Of a stretch of DNA of 44,740 nucleotides, positions 1 to 7,731 are shown piece by piece. The DNA lies in contig JAILHV010000255.1 in assembly GCA_024695625.1 (NCBI GenBank), forward strand, positions 1 through 44,740, read 5' to 3'. The notes beneath the pieces were generated by a model, which was not told where the DNA came from, did not search any database, and saw nothing but the letters and a program-made list of their open reading frames with translations. Position 1 is the first letter of the stretch, and every line of letters begins with the position of its first letter. Both the position numbers and the translations under genes were made by a program. The DNA comes from Treponema sp. Its GTDB lineage: Bacteria > Spirochaetota > Spirochaetia > Treponematales > Treponemataceae.

Positions 1-1206
1 CAGACCCTCCGTACCGCTGACTGGCTAATAGACATAGGACCCGGGGCTGGCGTTCACGGCGGGCAAATCATGGCAAGCGGCTCCCCTGAATTTGTGGCTT
101 CCTGCAAGGACAGTATTACAGGGCGTTACCTGGCAGGCCTTATTAGGATGAAGATTCCCTCTGAGCGCAGGAAGGGCAACGGTTCTTTTGTTAGCATAGA
201 GGGCGTTAGCGAGCACAACCTAAAGGACATAAGCGTAAAGATTCCTCTTGGGGCATTCACATGCATTACGGGTGTTTCCGGCAGCGGAAAGTCAACCCTG
301 CTCAACGACGTATTCTTTCCGGCCGCAAGCAACAAGATTATGAAGACCGACTATCCTGCCGGTGCCTACAAAAAAATTGCCGGTCTTGAAAACATAGACA
401 AGGTCATAAGCATTGACCAGTCACCGATCGGACGCACCCCAAGGAGCAACCCGGTAACATACATTGGTGTCTTTGACAAAATCCGCGAGCTGTACGCAAG
501 CCTTCCAGATGCAAAGGCACGCGGCTACAAGAACGGAAGGTTCAGCTTTAACGTAAAAGGCGGTCGCTGCGAAAACTGCCAGGGTGCGGGTACAATTACA
601 ATCGAGATGAATTTCTTGCCGGACGTTTTTATCCAGTGCGACGTGTGCCGCGGAAAAAGGTTCAACAGGGAAACGCTTGAGGTTCTCTACAAGGGCAAGT
701 CTATAAGCGATGTCCTTGACATGACAATAGAAGAGGCCGCTTCTTTCTTTGACAGCATTCCTCACATTGCAAGAAAGCTCCAGACTTTGAAGGACGTTGG
801 TCTTGGCTACATTCAGCTTGGACAGAGTGCTCTTACTTTGAGCGGTGGAGAGGCACAGCGCGTAAAGCTTGCAAGTGAACTGGCACGGCCTTCTACAGGA
901 AAGACGCTTTACATACTGGACGAGCCTACGACAGGCCTTCACTTTGTGGACATAAAGCAGCTGATGGGGGTTATCCAAAAGCTTGTGGACAAGGGCAATA
1001 CCGTTGTAATGATTGAACACAACATGGATGTTATCTGCCAGGCGGACTACATAATAGACCTTGGCCCGGAAGGTGGCGACGGCGGTGGAAGGGTTGTTGC
1101 AACCGGTACTCCGGAAGAGGTTTCCCTTAACAAGAAGAGCTGGACCGGACGCTATGTTGCAGAAATGCTTGAGCGGGAAAAGGCTAGGGGAGAAGTAAAA
1201 GAATAA
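1..1206 (+). CDS. uvrA: UvrA excinuclease ABC subunit A, 3' part (5' end outside window)
   Basis: DNA-damage recognition ATPase of nucleotide excision repair. The frame is open from base 1, so the gene begins upstream; the first visible residues ([16 protein letters not shown]) match the end of the first ATPase half of UvrA. The visible part then holds the second ABC domain: Walker [10 protein letters not shown], a zinc module with two CxxC pairs (CENC and CDVC about 20 residues apart), the ABC signature [14 protein letters not shown], Walker [13 protein letters not shown] and the H-loop MIEHN. It ends with a TAA three bases before the lptD start, so the two are probably co-transcribed. No defect is seen in the visible half. 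Confidence 0.97.
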   Translation, partial: QTLRTADWLIDIGPGAGVHGGQIMASGSPEFVASCKDSITGRYLAGLIRMKIPSERRKGNGSFVSIEGVSEHNLKDISVKIPLGAFTCITGVSGSGKSTLLNDVFFPAASNKIMKTDYPAGAYKKIAGLENIDKVISIDQSPIGRTPRSNPVTYIGVFDKIRELYASLPDAKARGYKNGRFSFNVKGGRCENCQGAGTITIEMNFLPDVFIQCDVCRGKRFNRETLEVLYKGKSISDVLDMTIEEAASFFDSIPHIARKLQTLKDVGLGYIQLGQSALTLSGGEAQRVKLASELARPSTGKTLYILDEPTTGLHFVDIKQLMGVIQKLVDKGNTVVMIEHNMDVICQADYIIDLGPEGGDGGGRVVATGTPEEVSLNKKSWTGRYVAEMLEREKARGEVKE

Positions 1207-1209
1207 CCC

Positions 1210-4200
1210 ATGAGCCTTAGACCTTTGCAAAGAAAACTGATTGTCCTCGTTTTAATATGTGCTGCCTTCTTTGCATTCGGCATACATGCTTGGGCTGATG
1301 ACGGTGATTCCCAGCCTTCCGTGATAACGATTCTGAATGCCAACAAGACCGAGTACGAAAAGGATTCTGTTACCAATGAAGAGCAGATTGTCCTTACCGG
1401 TGCCGTTGCGGTAGAGGTTACTCAGGGAAACATGCGCACAAAGATAAACGCGTCAAAGATTAGCTACAACCGCAAGACCAATATCCTCTATGCCCAGGGT
1501 GACGTTGTGATGGAGCAGACTGGTGGGGCTGCGGGAGACCAGAGGATTACGGCTCAGACGGTTCTCTTTAACACCGTAACCTATGAAGGAATTTTTGACG
1601 GAGGCCGCGTAGTCCAGACTCAGAGCGATGCAATCAACTTGCCGTCCGGTTCAACGCTGGTTGTTTCTTCTTCCATGTTCGGAAAGGATTCGCAGAGCAC
1701 GATTGTCTTTAAGAACGCTTCACTCACATTTTGCGACGACGAAAATCCCCACTGGAAAATCCGCGCTACAAAGATTTGGCTTCTTCCAGGAGGAGAGTTT
1801 GCATTTTTTAATGCGCTGCTTTTTGTAGGCGAAATACCTGTTTTATACATGCCGGCCTTTTATTACCCCAAGGACGAAATTATATTCAACCCAACATTCG
1901 GTTATGACACAAGGCGCGGGTATTACTTTCAGACTACGACATACCTGTATGGCCGAAAGCCGCTGGAAGAGAATATTGAAAAATCGGCAGACGAAGAAGA
2001 TGATGATGAACTTAGCAAAGGATTGTACAATTTCATGAAGCCAACAAAACTAAAGGAGCAGAGGCGCGAAGGAATTGTACTCCATAACTTGGACGAGGAT
2101 TATACAGGCGACACAAGCAATCATTTTAAGCTGATGTTTGACTATTACAGTATTCTTGGAACCATGGCGGGTTTTGACGCAGTATTCAAACCAAAATCAT
2201 ATATTAACAACTTTAAGGCCAATTTGAATTTAGGATTCAGCAACACAGTTTTTCTGGATGATTCTGGAGAGGTTTACGTTCCATTTTCTTCTACCGGAGA
2301 AAGGCATAAGGATAAGGCAAATCTCTTGGGTATAAAGACTCCTTTCCGTTACAATGGAAATTTGGATTTGTCCGGCTCAAGCCCCTTTAACTTTAGAATT
2401 TCCATGCCCATCTATTCCGACCCATATTTTACGGATGACTTTGGCGAGCGTGCGGAATATATGGATTGGATTACATTTCTTACGAGCGGTGCCAAGGATG
2501 AAAAGGAAGATGAGGAGGATGAAGATAAGGACAGTGTAAGCGTATCAACATACACTTGGAATGCATCAGCATCCTACAACTTTAACATTCCCGATGTCCT
2601 GAAGCCTTTTTTGCGGAGTCTGTCAATTACAGACATAAGTTCCTCGGTTATTTTCAATTCAAAGACGAACACTGCAATTGCCTCAGAGTCAACCGATGAC
2701 TGGTATTTGTATACGCCTGAGAGGATGTTTTTTTATCCTTCGCAGGTAACGCCCCTGAAATTTAGTGCGAACATTGAGGGTGCAATCATTAAGTATCCTT
2801 TGGACGAAAAGCAGTCAAAGCCCGTTGATTTTCCTTATGCACTTTCAGTTCCTGATGAATTTTCTGATGAGCAGAAGCAGGATGATAAAAATGAAAGCGA
2901 GAGCAAAGAAGAGGAATCTTCGGAAAAAACTGAAAAGGCAGAAGAGGGTGTCTTGGCCGAAAAAGACCTTCCCCTTTTGGACGTGCGGTCAGATATAAAT
3001 CCTACCGAGATTTCTGATTTTGAGTACGAGCTTAAGTATTCCGTTACGCCGCAGTTTTCATCTCAGTTTGCATATGACTCTACGAAGTATTCAAAGCCGG
3101 ATGACTTTAAGTGGAGCGAGAGGCAGTCAAGCTATTATCAGATAACGTCACCGGTTGTCGTTTCCAGCGGGCTTGCTTTCCGCGAATCCTTGTTCAATAT
3201 GAACAATGTGTTTACATACACTCCTTTTTACCAGACCCATCCTAGTCTTGATGGTTATTCTGAATCTGATGCCGCTACTGTCAGAAAAACAGACTATCAG
3301 GCGCGGAAGAAGGATTTAAGCGTTGAGAATGACGTTTCCGTAAAGCCTTTGATTTTTAACGATGTGTTAAAGAAGTCCAGCATTGACTGGAATACTACAA
3401 TCAGGCTTATTAGAACTGAATTTATTGGTGATGAGGAAAACCCGGAGTGGGATTATCTTACCGCCGACCTTTCTGATGAAGAAAGTGTTACGGAACATAC
3501 CCTTAGTGCCACCATCCATGCGGAGGAGGGTAAGTATTTTTCCCAGAAGCTGACACTTTCAACAACGCTGCCACCACAAAAGGACAAGTACGAGGGTGAC
3601 GTGAAATTTACCTTCCCTTATACGGAACTTACTTTTGCATCGGGTGTTGAAAAAATCGAAGAGACGGAAAGCGATGAACTTGTTGAAAACTGGCGCAAGC
3701 TTCCGTTTAAGCAGTCTGCTTCGCTTAAATTCTTTGACGGTGATTTTGCCCTTACTCAGTCATTCAACTATAACCTTGAAGAGCATTATGCCGATTCCTT
3801 TAAGGCTGCGGTTTCGTATGGAGGTTTGCAGGTTGCATATACTGCGGCTTATACATACGGATATGATTTTGATGAGGAAGATGGATGGTCCATCAGGAGC
3901 GAAAGGGAGTTTCTTCCTGAAACTTTTTCTATTGCCTATACATCCGGGCAAAAAAACTTCCGCTACTGGAAGAAGAGGGTTACATGGGCACCTTCTTTGA
4001 GCACGAGTATTGTCTATGACTGCATAAGGCCTACCAACAGCTATTTTAAATTCATTCCTGCCGTTACCTTTAAGATAAATAAATTTGTAAACCTTACTTT
4101 TAGTTCGGAATCAAGGAACAGTGTAATATACCGTTATATTCAGGACTATACGAATAACGGAATGACTCTCCCCGGTGAAACAAATGTGTTCAAGGATTTG

Positions 4201-4491
4201 TACAATTCATTTGCATTCTGGGGTGAAGGCTCAATGCTTGATGAAGGACAGATGAAGCGCCGTTCGTCGGGCTTTAAACTCAAGAACCTGAAGATTACCC
4301 TTGCCCATGACTTGCATGACTGGGATCTTGTTTCAAGTTTTGAGGTAAAGCCCCGTCTTATTACGAACGGTGACGGCTCAAAGTCATACAACTTTGAACC
4401 TAATATTTCCCTCTCAATCGTCTGGCGGCCTATGAATGCCATGAAGACAGAGATTGTTGACGAATACGGCGAGCTAAAGCTTAATCCTTAG
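1210..4491 (+). CDS. lptD: LptD/OstA-like outer-membrane assembly protein
   Basis: 1093 aa. It has a signal peptide (basic start, hydrophobic core LIVLVLICAAFFAFG, likely cleavage after HAWA). An LptA/OstA-like beta-jellyroll follows at about residues 35-165 (repeating TKINASKISYN..ILYAQGDVVMEQ pattern). The rest is a long aromatic-rich beta-barrel-like region. The family inserts lipopolysaccharide in the outer membrane of diderms. Treponemes lack classical LPS, so the substrate may be another glycolipid (inference). Two very acidic inserts lie at about residues 427-444 and 553-582, probably exposed loops. The start is 3 bp after the uvrA stop, with a GGGGAGAAG-like ribosome site inside the uvrA end. 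The 3' end overlaps the convergent gene by 11 bp. Confidence 0.85.
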   Translation: MSLRPLQRKLIVLVLICAAFFAFGIHAWADDGDSQPSVITILNANKTEYEKDSVTNEEQIVLTGAVAVEVTQGNMRTKINASKISYNRKTNILYAQGDVVMEQTGGAAGDQRITAQTVLFNTVTYEGIFDGGRVVQTQSDAINLPSGSTLVVSSSMFGKDSQSTIVFKNASLTFCDDENPHWKIRATKIWLLPGGEFAFFNALLFVGEIPVLYMPAFYYPKDEIIFNPTFGYDTRRGYYFQTTTYLYGRKPLEENIEKSADEEDDDELSKGLYNFMKPTKLKEQRREGIVLHNLDEDYTGDTSNHFKLMFDYYSILGTMAGFDAVFKPKSYINNFKANLNLGFSNTVFLDDSGEVYVPFSSTGERHKDKANLLGIKTPFRYNGNLDLSGSSPFNFRISMPIYSDPYFTDDFGERAEYMDWITFLTSGAKDEKEDEEDEDKDSVSVSTYTWNASASYNFNIPDVLKPFLRSLSITDISSSVIFNSKTNTAIASESTDDWYLYTPERMFFYPSQVTPLKFSANIEGAIIKYPLDEKQSKPVDFPYALSVPDEFSDEQKQDDKNESESKEEESSEKTEKAEEGVLAEKDLPLLDVRSDINPTEISDFEYELKYSVTPQFSSQFAYDSTKYSKPDDFKWSERQSSYYQITSPVVVSSGLAFRESLFNMNNVFTYTPFYQTHPSLDGYSESDAATVRKTDYQARKKDLSVENDVSVKPLIFNDVLKKSSIDWNTTIRLIRTEFIGDEENPEWDYLTADLSDEESVTEHTLSATIHAEEGKYFSQKLTLSTTLPPQKDKYEGDVKFTFPYTELTFASGVEKIEETESDELVENWRKLPFKQSASLKFFDGDFALTQSFNYNLEEHYADSFKAAVSYGGLQVAYTAAYTYGYDFDEEDGWSIRSEREFLPETFSIAYTSGQKNFRYWKKRVTWAPSLSTSIVYDCIRPTNSYFKFIPAVTFKINKFVNLTFSSESRNSVIYRYIQDYTNNGMTLPGETNVFKDLYNSFAFWGEGSMLDEGQMKRRSSGFKLKNLKITLAHDLHDWDLVSSFEVKPRLITNGDGSKSYNFEPNISLSIVWRPMNAMKTEIVDEYGELKLNP

Positions 4492-4951
4492 CTTCTTCTT
4501 TTGCTGCCTTATTCTTTGCCTTTGCCTCTTCAAAGAATTTTTCATGAGCCTCTATGCTTTCCTGGAGCTTGTCGAGGCCTTCCATGTAGTATTTTATCTT
4601 TTCGTCTGATGAGGTTAGGGCTGCATTTTCCCCGCCTGTCTTTAGAGTTTCCCAGACGTATTTGCCAAGCTGGGCAAGAGCCTTGTTCTTTTTCATCTTG
4701 AGCTGCTGGAGCTCTATGCTTTTTACGCTCTTGTCACCAAGGTCGGAAATTGCAACTCCGGCAGTCCTTAGCCCCTTCTTTCCGGCTTCGACACCCTTGT
4801 CTATGTATTCAAGAATCGTCTTGCCGATTTCTTCCGCCGTGTCCCTGGCTCTTTTTTTTGAATCGCCTTCCTGATTTTCCTGGCTTCCAGAGCTTTCGGT
4901 TTGGCCTGTTGTATAGTCAAAGGTTGTTTCTTTTTCTTCTTCTTCAGCCAT
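4481..4951 (-). CDS. Conserved hypothetical, charged coiled-coil protein
   Basis: 156 aa, no signal peptide or membrane segment. The N-terminal 40 residues are acidic and polar (MAEEEEKETT...). The remainder is predicted-looking amphipathic helix rich in K, E and A, ending in an Ala/Lys/Glu tail. It superficially resembles phasin-like or stress-related helical proteins, but I recognise no family. The start is well supported: an AGGAGG site precedes the ATG and a TTGCCT-17-TATATT promoter lies just upstream. Its stop codon lies inside the last codons of lptD on the other strand (11-bp overlap), so the transcripts are convergent. Confidence 0.75.
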   Translation of the reverse strand: MAEEEEKETTFDYTTGQTESSGSQENQEGDSKKRARDTAEEIGKTILEYIDKGVEAGKKGLRTAGVAISDLGDKSVKSIELQQLKMKKNKALAQLGKYVWETLKTGGENAALTSSDEKIKYYMEGLDKLQESIEAHEKFFEEAKAKNKAAKEEAKD

Positions 4952-4969
4952 AATTTCCTCCTGTCTATA

Positions 4970-4998
4970 AATATAACACCAAAATACCCATAAGGCAA
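4970..4998 (-). promoter_or_regulatory. Promoter of the coiled-coil gene
   Basis: Read on the minus strand: TTGCCT, 17-bp spacer, TATATT, about 20 nt before the ATG at 4951. The match to the sigma-70 consensus is fair. Confidence 0.5.
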
Positions 4999-5013
4999 CA
5001 TTTTGTTTTATGC

Positions 5014-5169
5014 AAGCGGAAATCTGGTTTGTGTTCCGCTCCCAGGCAAATCCGTCTGAAAACCCGCGGTGTCGCGGAATAGGAAATTAAACTCGCTTCG
5101 CTCGTTCCGCTCCAATGCGGGTTTTCAGCCGTATTTGCCTTCCGCTGCACACAAACCATATTTCCGCTT
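5014..5169. repeat. 156-bp imperfect inverted repeat (MITE-like)
   Basis: The left arm (5014-5066, starting AAGCGGAAATCTGGTTTGTGT) and right arm (5116-5169, ending ACACAAACCATATTTCCGCTT) are reverse complements along about 53 bp with a short mismatched patch. They enclose a 49-bp loop that itself holds short hairpins. No open reading frame is plausible and no clear target-site duplication is seen. With its flanks it fills most of the gap 4952-5226. A related start (TTTTATGC.AGCGGAA) recurs at about 6267. Confidence 0.8.
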
Positions 5170-5226
5170 GGTTTACAGAATAAAATATTGTAAAAAGAGA
5201 TTTACATGTTGTATTTATCCCCATTG

Positions 5227-5255
5227 TTTACATTGAAAAAGGTTTTTGCTATAAT
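5227..5255 (+). promoter_or_regulatory. Promoter of the SDR gene
   Basis: TTTACA, 17-bp spacer, TATAAT (perfect -10). It is followed by a leader of about 50 nt with AGAGG before the ATG at 5311. Confidence 0.75.
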
Positions 5256-5310
5256 TGCGGCGAAAGGATTCAGTTTGATTTCCTGATAATCATATTTTTA
5301 AGAGGTAAAA

Positions 5311-6084
5311 ATGAAAGCTTATTTTGACTTAAAGGGTCAGACCGCTATTGTTACGGGCTGTTCCACTGGGCTTGGCGTTCAGATGGCAAAGGCTCTTGCA
5401 AACCAGGGTGCAAACATTGTTGCAGTTGCACGCCGCTTGGAAAAAATTGAGGCTGTTGCTGCCGAGATAAAAAAGGACTTCGGAGTGGAAACTCTTGCAG
5501 TACGCTGTGACATTACCGACACACAGGCTGTAGAAGAGATGGTGAAGAAGGTGATGGACACCTTTGGAAGGATAGACATCCTTGTTAACAATGCCGGAAC
5601 GGGTGCAGTTGCCCCTGCAGAAGACATTACCGACGATCAGTTCAACAACGAGATAAACATTGACTTGTTTGGAACCTTCCGTGTTGCCCGCGCAGTTGCA
5701 AAGGCCGCAATGATTCCTGCAAAGTACGGACGCATAATAAACATTGCTTCCATGTACGGACTTGTAGGAAACAAGGTTGCTCCGTGTTCCCCCTACCATG
5801 CCGCAAAGGGTGGCGTTGTAAATTTAACCCGCGGTCTTGCAGCTGAATGGGGTAAATACAATATAACCGTAAACGCAATCTGCCCGGGTTATTTTTATTC
5901 ACCGCTTACAAAGGAAACACTTGACTCTGACTTCTTCCAGCAGAATGCCCAGACAATGATTCCTCTTAGCCGCTATGGAAATGAAGGCGAACTTGATTCT
6001 GCCGCAATCTTCCTTGCAGCTCCATCTTCTGCATACGTAACAGGTGTGGCACTTCCTGTTGACGGTGGTTACACTTCAATGTAA
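5311..6084 (+). CDS. SDR-family NAD(P)-dependent oxidoreductase (gluconate 5-dehydrogenase-like)
   Basis: 257 aa, the normal length for a classical short-chain dehydrogenase. Visible motifs are the cofactor glycine motif TGCSTGLG (residues 15-22), NNAG (93-96), catalytic Ser147, the YxxxK pair Tyr162/Lys166, and a C-terminal GVALPVDGGYTSM. The closest resemblance by eye is to gluconate 5-dehydrogenase/2-deoxygluconate 3-dehydrogenase-like sugar-acid SDRs; the exact substrate cannot be read from sequence. It is monocistronic, with its own strong promoter and a hairpin cluster downstream, which suggests independent, possibly strong expression. Confidence 0.85.
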   Translation: MKAYFDLKGQTAIVTGCSTGLGVQMAKALANQGANIVAVARRLEKIEAVAAEIKKDFGVETLAVRCDITDTQAVEEMVKKVMDTFGRIDILVNNAGTGAVAPAEDITDDQFNNEINIDLFGTFRVARAVAKAAMIPAKYGRIINIASMYGLVGNKVAPCSPYHAAKGGVVNLTRGLAAEWGKYNITVNAICPGYFYSPLTKETLDSDFFQQNAQTMIPLSRYGNEGELDSAAIFLAAPSSAYVTGVALPVDGGYTSM

Positions 6085-6101
6085 TTTTCTTCCGCAAAAG
6101 T

Positions 6102-6196
6102 TCCCTTGCGTGGTTCTGGAATTAAAATGATTCGCGGAATATGCGCAAGGGATTGGAGTACGGTCTAAAAAATTACATCCCTGTAATTTTTTAGAC
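6102..6196. repeat. Stacked perfect hairpins after the SDR gene
   Basis: Arms 6102-6110 and 6144-6152 (TCCCTTGCG/CGCAAGGGA) form one stem. Arms 6163-6177 and 6182-6196 form a perfect 15-bp stem around a 4-nt loop (GTCTAAAAAATTACA and its complement). The rest of the gap to 6341 holds another small hairpin (6298-6311, GGCAGC TT GCTGCC) and no gene. Confidence 0.75.
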
Positions 6197-6230
6197 GCAA
6201 GTTTCCTTACGAAAACTTGCTAAGTTTTTT
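6197..6230 (+). terminator. Probable terminator of the SDR gene
   Basis: Stem GCAAGTTT / AAACTTGC (6197-6204 and 6213-6220), followed after four bases by six T (6225-6230). It abuts the 15-bp hairpin just upstream. Confidence 0.55.
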
Positions 6231-6341
6231 CTGCCAACAACTGACGTGCCGTCCTTGGCACTCCTTTTTTATGCTAGCGGAAGTGCGGAAAGCCCGGTGG
6301 CAGCTTGCTGCCATGTGCCCAGAAAAATAATATAAAAGCAA

Positions 6342-7166
6342 CTACATGAGCTGTTCAAAAGAATAGCGCAGCATGTTTAGAAACTGAATCTTTAAAAGCC
6401 TTTTTTTGTATTTCCCGGAAAATTTAACGTCGTAGGCACTTTCTGCCTCGGCAACTTTTTTTTCTATAAAGTCCCTTGTGAGGGGAAGTTTTGTGTAGAG
6501 AATCTGGTTTTCAATTTCGATGGGATGGAAAACAATGGGACCCGCAAGTATTATCTTGATGCTGGCTATGCTGTCGTTTTCCATGTCTGCCAAAAACACA
6601 AAACTTGCGCTGTCCTCCGTAATCCTTCTTGATGGACCCACCCGCTTGAATATTGCAACTTCGCTTTCGTTCTGGGGAACACGAACCTTTGTTAGCAGGT
6701 AGCCTTCTGGCACTTCCTTGAAATGGGAGAAGGGAATCATTTTTGAGTCGTTGGGTTTCTTTCTGAATTCCAGGACTGCACCAAGGGCAAGCAGTGGTCC
6801 CCAGAGGGTGTTCTTTTGCATTTCTTCTTGACCGGTGCTGGAGCAGATGTTCCCGCCTATTGTTGCCACGTTGCGCACTGATTCGTTTGCGATTGTCTTT
6901 ATTGCGTCGTAAAGAATGGGGCTCATGTTGGTGCGGCCTACGTCAAGTATGCGGGAGAGCGTTACTGCAGAACCAAATTCGATGAAACGTTCTTTTTTTT
7001 CTATTGTACACAGTTCCGGGATGGAGCTTACTGCAAGTACTTTTTCTGCGAAGGGAATTTTCCCTGTTCCTCCACCACGGATTTGGAGTCCGTTTACATT
7101 CTTGAGGTGGTAAAAAACATCACTGAGTGTGCGGGCAATTAAAAAGGTTTGGTTACTTTTGGACAT
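6342..7166 (-). CDS. FAD-binding subunit of a xanthine-dehydrogenase-like complex
   Basis: 274 aa, typical for the medium (CoxM/XdhB-type) FAD subunit of molybdenum hydroxylases, which passes electrons between 2Fe-2S clusters and a final acceptor. FAD-site motifs are present: a glycine-rich first loop RGGGTG (30-35; usual form AGGTD) and the second loop VRNVATIGGN (98-106). A C-terminal CODH-type domain follows from about residue 170. It is the last gene of the five-gene operon, and its start overlaps the end of the 2Fe-2S subunit by 14 bp, suggesting translational coupling. FAD-binding features look intact, unlike the large subunit's cofactor site. Confidence 0.8.
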   Translation of the reverse strand: MSKSNQTFLIARTLSDVFYHLKNVNGLQIRGGGTGKIPFAEKVLAVSSIPELCTIEKKERFIEFGSAVTLSRILDVGRTNMSPILYDAIKTIANESVRNVATIGGNICSSTGQEEMQKNTLWGPLLALGAVLEFRKKPNDSKMIPFSHFKEVPEGYLLTKVRVPQNESEVAIFKRVGPSRRITEDSASFVFLADMENDSIASIKIILAGPIVFHPIEIENQILYTKLPLTRDFIEKKVAEAESAYDVKFSGKYKKRLLKIQFLNMLRYSFEQLM

Positions 7167-7731
7167 TTGAATTTTTCTCCTCGCGGGATTCCCGTATGGC
7201 GGATGCCTTTAGGATTCCGTTTAAAAGGGACAGGGTGTCTGTGCAGCAGCAGTTCAAGTCCTTTATGTGGTCCATTATCTTTGATGCGGAAGGGCGGGGG
7301 GTATTTTTTAGGATGTAGTAGGCCGTAAAAATTTTACCCGCGTTACAGTATCCGCAAAGGTGTATTTCTGCTTCGGAAAAACCTGATATGATGTCTTTGT
7401 AAAGCAAAAAATCTTCTTCCGTAAAGTCAGTGGGTTTCTGGGGGGAAGGCTTCTTTGCTTTTTTGTCATCATTTAGTATCGCCTCTTTCTTTTTTGGGTT
7501 GGTAAAGAATTCGAGTGTGGTTACGTTGTTGTCCCTTACTATTCCGCAGGGAATCTGGCAGCTGGGCACCGGTTTTCCGTTAAGAAGCACCATGCAGTTT
7601 CCGCAGAATCCGTCCTGGCATCCGCATTTTACGCTGAATATTCCCATGCGCCTGAGTACGTTCAATAGCGGTTCGGAGGGGATTGCATCTAGGACTGTCT
7701 GTTCTTCGTTCAGGTTTACTGGAATCTTCAT
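7153..7731 (-). CDS. 2Fe-2S subunit of a xanthine-dehydrogenase-like complex
   Basis: 192 aa, CoxS/XdhC-type. The plant-type ferredoxin cluster ligands are Cys38, Cys43, Cys46 and Cys58 (C-x4-C-x2-C-x11-C). The second cluster's ligands are Cys126, Cys129, Cys161 and Cys163 (C-x2-C-x31-C-x-C), exactly the family spacing. An extra Lys-rich linker of about 25 residues (roughly 80-105) separates the two domains, making it longer than the usual 150-170 aa. The ATG overlaps the large-subunit stop (ATGA). Both clusters appear intact, so electron transfer capacity is probably kept. Confidence 0.85.
   Translation of the reverse strand: MKIPVNLNEEQTVLDAIPSEPLLNVLRRMGIFSVKCGCQDGFCGNCMVLLNGKPVPSCQIPCGIVRDNNVTTLEFFTNPKKKEAILNDDKKAKKPSPQKPTDFTEEDFLLYKDIISGFSEAEIHLCGYCNAGKIFTAYYILKNTPRPSASKIMDHIKDLNCCCTDTLSLLNGILKASAIRESREEKNSNVQK

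Noticed and set aside
421..1230. Long antisense frame within uvrA
   Set aside because: It is a shadow of the uvrA reading frame; no start signal and no recognisable protein.
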